DNA of 55,137 nucleotides from Actinomycetota bacterium (GTDB lineage Bacteria; Actinomycetota; Actinomycetes; Streptosporangiales; Streptosporangiaceae), in NCBI GenBank assembly GCA_027314595.1, contig DAHVAN010000121.1, forward strand, positions 1 to 55,137. The letters are read 5' to 3'. Of this stretch, positions 54,241-55,137 are shown piece by piece. Under the pieces are notes generated by a model. The model ran no database searches, was not told where the DNA came from, and saw only the letters and a program-made list of their open reading frames with translations. The position numbers were made by a program, and so were the translations under genes. Position 1 is the stretch's first letter; every line of letters begins with the position of its first letter.

Positions 54241-54403
54241 GAGCGCACCCTAACCTGCGTCGTTACTCCCCATTAACCAAGAATGCACGGAGCGCCGAGT
54301 ACTCTTAACGTGTTGGCGGAGGCACGTGGCTTCGGTCACACCAGGAAACACGGAGCCCTGGTGATGCGAGCGGCGCCTCACGACGGTGCCTGCGGAGGTG
54401 CCT

Positions 54404-54916
54404 GTGCGACGTGTGCTGCTGCTCAACGTTACCTACGAGCCGCTGACGACGGTCGGGCTCAGGCGAGCGGTGTGCCTCGTGCTCTGCGAGAAGGCAGAGA
54501 TCGTGCACGACGACGGCAACGGCCTGGTGCTGCATTCCGCCTCGGTCACGCTGGCCACCCCGTCGGTGATCAGGCTCCACAGGTACGTCCGCATTCCGAA
54601 TCGCAATCGCGTGCCGCTGACCAGGGCGGCACTGATGCGCAGGGACAACTACAAGTGCGCGTACTGCGGCCGGCACGCCGAGACGATTGACCACGTGATC
54701 CCGCGCAGCCGCGGCGGCCAGCACACCTGGGAGAATTGCGTCGCCTCCTGCACGATATGCAATCACCATAAGGCGGACCGGCTGCTGGAGGAACTCGGCT
54801 GGACGCTGCCCGTCGCGCCGGTCGTGCCCCGCGGCGCGCACTGGCGCCTGATCGGCGCCCAGTACGACGGCGACCCCCAGTGGGAGACCTACCTGGGCAC
54901 CACCAGCGCCGCCTGA
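54404..54916 (+). CDS. HNH endonuclease domain protein
   Basis: The 170-residue protein opens RRVLLLNVTYEPLTTVGLRR, a conserved actinobacterial leader of unknown role. The HNH nuclease module follows, with two zinc CX2C pairs (CAYC, CTIC), the HNH His in TIDHVIPRSRGG, and ENCVASC. GTG 54404 follows GGAGG at 5 bases; an upstream ATG in the same frame has no ribosome site. Such solitary HNH proteins are common in actinomycete chromosomes and their targets are not known; a housekeeping DNA-processing role is possible. Confidence 0.88.
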   Translation: MRRVLLLNVTYEPLTTVGLRRAVCLVLCEKAEIVHDDGNGLVLHSASVTLATPSVIRLHRYVRIPNRNRVPLTRAALMRRDNYKCAYCGRHAETIDHVIPRSRGGQHTWENCVASCTICNHHKADRLLEELGWTLPVAPVVPRGAHWRLIGAQYDGDPQWETYLGTTSAA

Positions 54917-55137
54917 CGCCGCCTGTCATCGGCACGCCGCCTGTCATCGGCACGCCGCCCGCGACGGGCCCCCGTGCCCGCCACAGCCGTTCCACACGAC
55001 CCACCTGTTCCACCCGGCAGGCCGCCGATCCCCGGGACGCAAGATAGTGGAGCCGGGGTGGTCGACTGAGGGGGCGAACACAAACCAAACAATAACAAAA
55101 TGTGTGCCCGGGACGGCGGGGCCGGGCGGGGGGGGGT
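54917..55137. other. Right-end gene-free segment with tandem repeat
   Basis: Two exact copies of an 18-base unit beginning ACGCCGCCTG follow the HNH stop (54916-54951), then a partial third. Near the edge an A-rich stretch (about 55078-55100) breaks the high GC content and may be a promoter for a gene beyond the window. CAAGATAGTGGA at 55040-55051 repeats a 12-mer from 20094. Confidence 0.4.

Overview
The window is GC-rich (roughly 70% by eye) bacterial DNA. GTG starts, leaderless promoters, an Scr1-type (DUF5753) regulator with a nearby RsbW-like ATPase, DnaE2 with a DUF6504 partner, a GlbO globin, and paired dynamin-like GTPases all point to a filamentous-type actinomycete. Streptosporangiales-like is my best guess from gene content; no marker here settles it.

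Layout. 1-7.3 kb looks like the eroded end of an integrated element: the tail of an IS66-like transposase, a ClpX-type zinc-finger protein, a small excisionase-like HTH protein, an alditol-oxidase-like flavoenzyme, a WXG-like/ParB-like two-gene unit preceded by a frameshifted FtsK/SpoIIIE ATPase, then a tyrosine recombinase beside the 3' end of tRNA-Arg(UCU). 7.5-17 kb carries ohr, a truncated VOC gene, a secreted trypsin-like protease, a two-component system, the Scr1 regulator, an RsbW-like ATPase, a nucleoside hydrolase and glyA. 17.1-19.9 kb is a ferric-reductase / FMN-binding / ApbE electron-transfer operon. 20.2-24.5 kb holds a consensus promoter, the DUF6504 gene and dnaE2. 24.7-28 kb carries surface-sugar genes: a UDP-sulfoquinovose synthase homologue, GtrA and a family 2 glycosyltransferase. 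28.7-33.9 kb holds a siroheme synthase and two dynamin-like GTPases.

34.0-44.8 kb is the most interesting block. A LysR-type regulator lies upstream of eight tightly packed genes: an FAD oxidoreductase, the two aconitase-X subunits, an IlvD/Edd-family dehydratase, and a branched-chain-type ABC importer (LivF, LivH, a LivM-LivG fusion, a lipoprotein). Most junctions are GTGA or ATGA overlaps. The set reads as an uptake-plus-catabolism pathway for an unidentified hydroxy acid or hydroxyproline-like compound, using two mechanistically different Fe-S dehydratases.

45-55 kb carries a cytosolic-looking HtrA protease, a P-loop kinase, an ssb paralogue with three DnaA-box-like sites upstream, a membrane diguanylate cyclase running in frame into EttA, globin GlbO, an MscS channel, a prolyl-oligopeptidase pseudogene and an HNH endonuclease.

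Gene decay is frequent: FtsK, VOC, prolyl oligopeptidase and a CobH-like fragment are broken. Four other reading frames run far past the end of their conserved domains (protease, RsbW-like ATPase, aconitase-X small subunit, diguanylate cyclase). Real decay and indel errors in the assembly cannot be told apart from this sequence alone. Functions are assigned from motifs and remembered family sequences, not from database searches.
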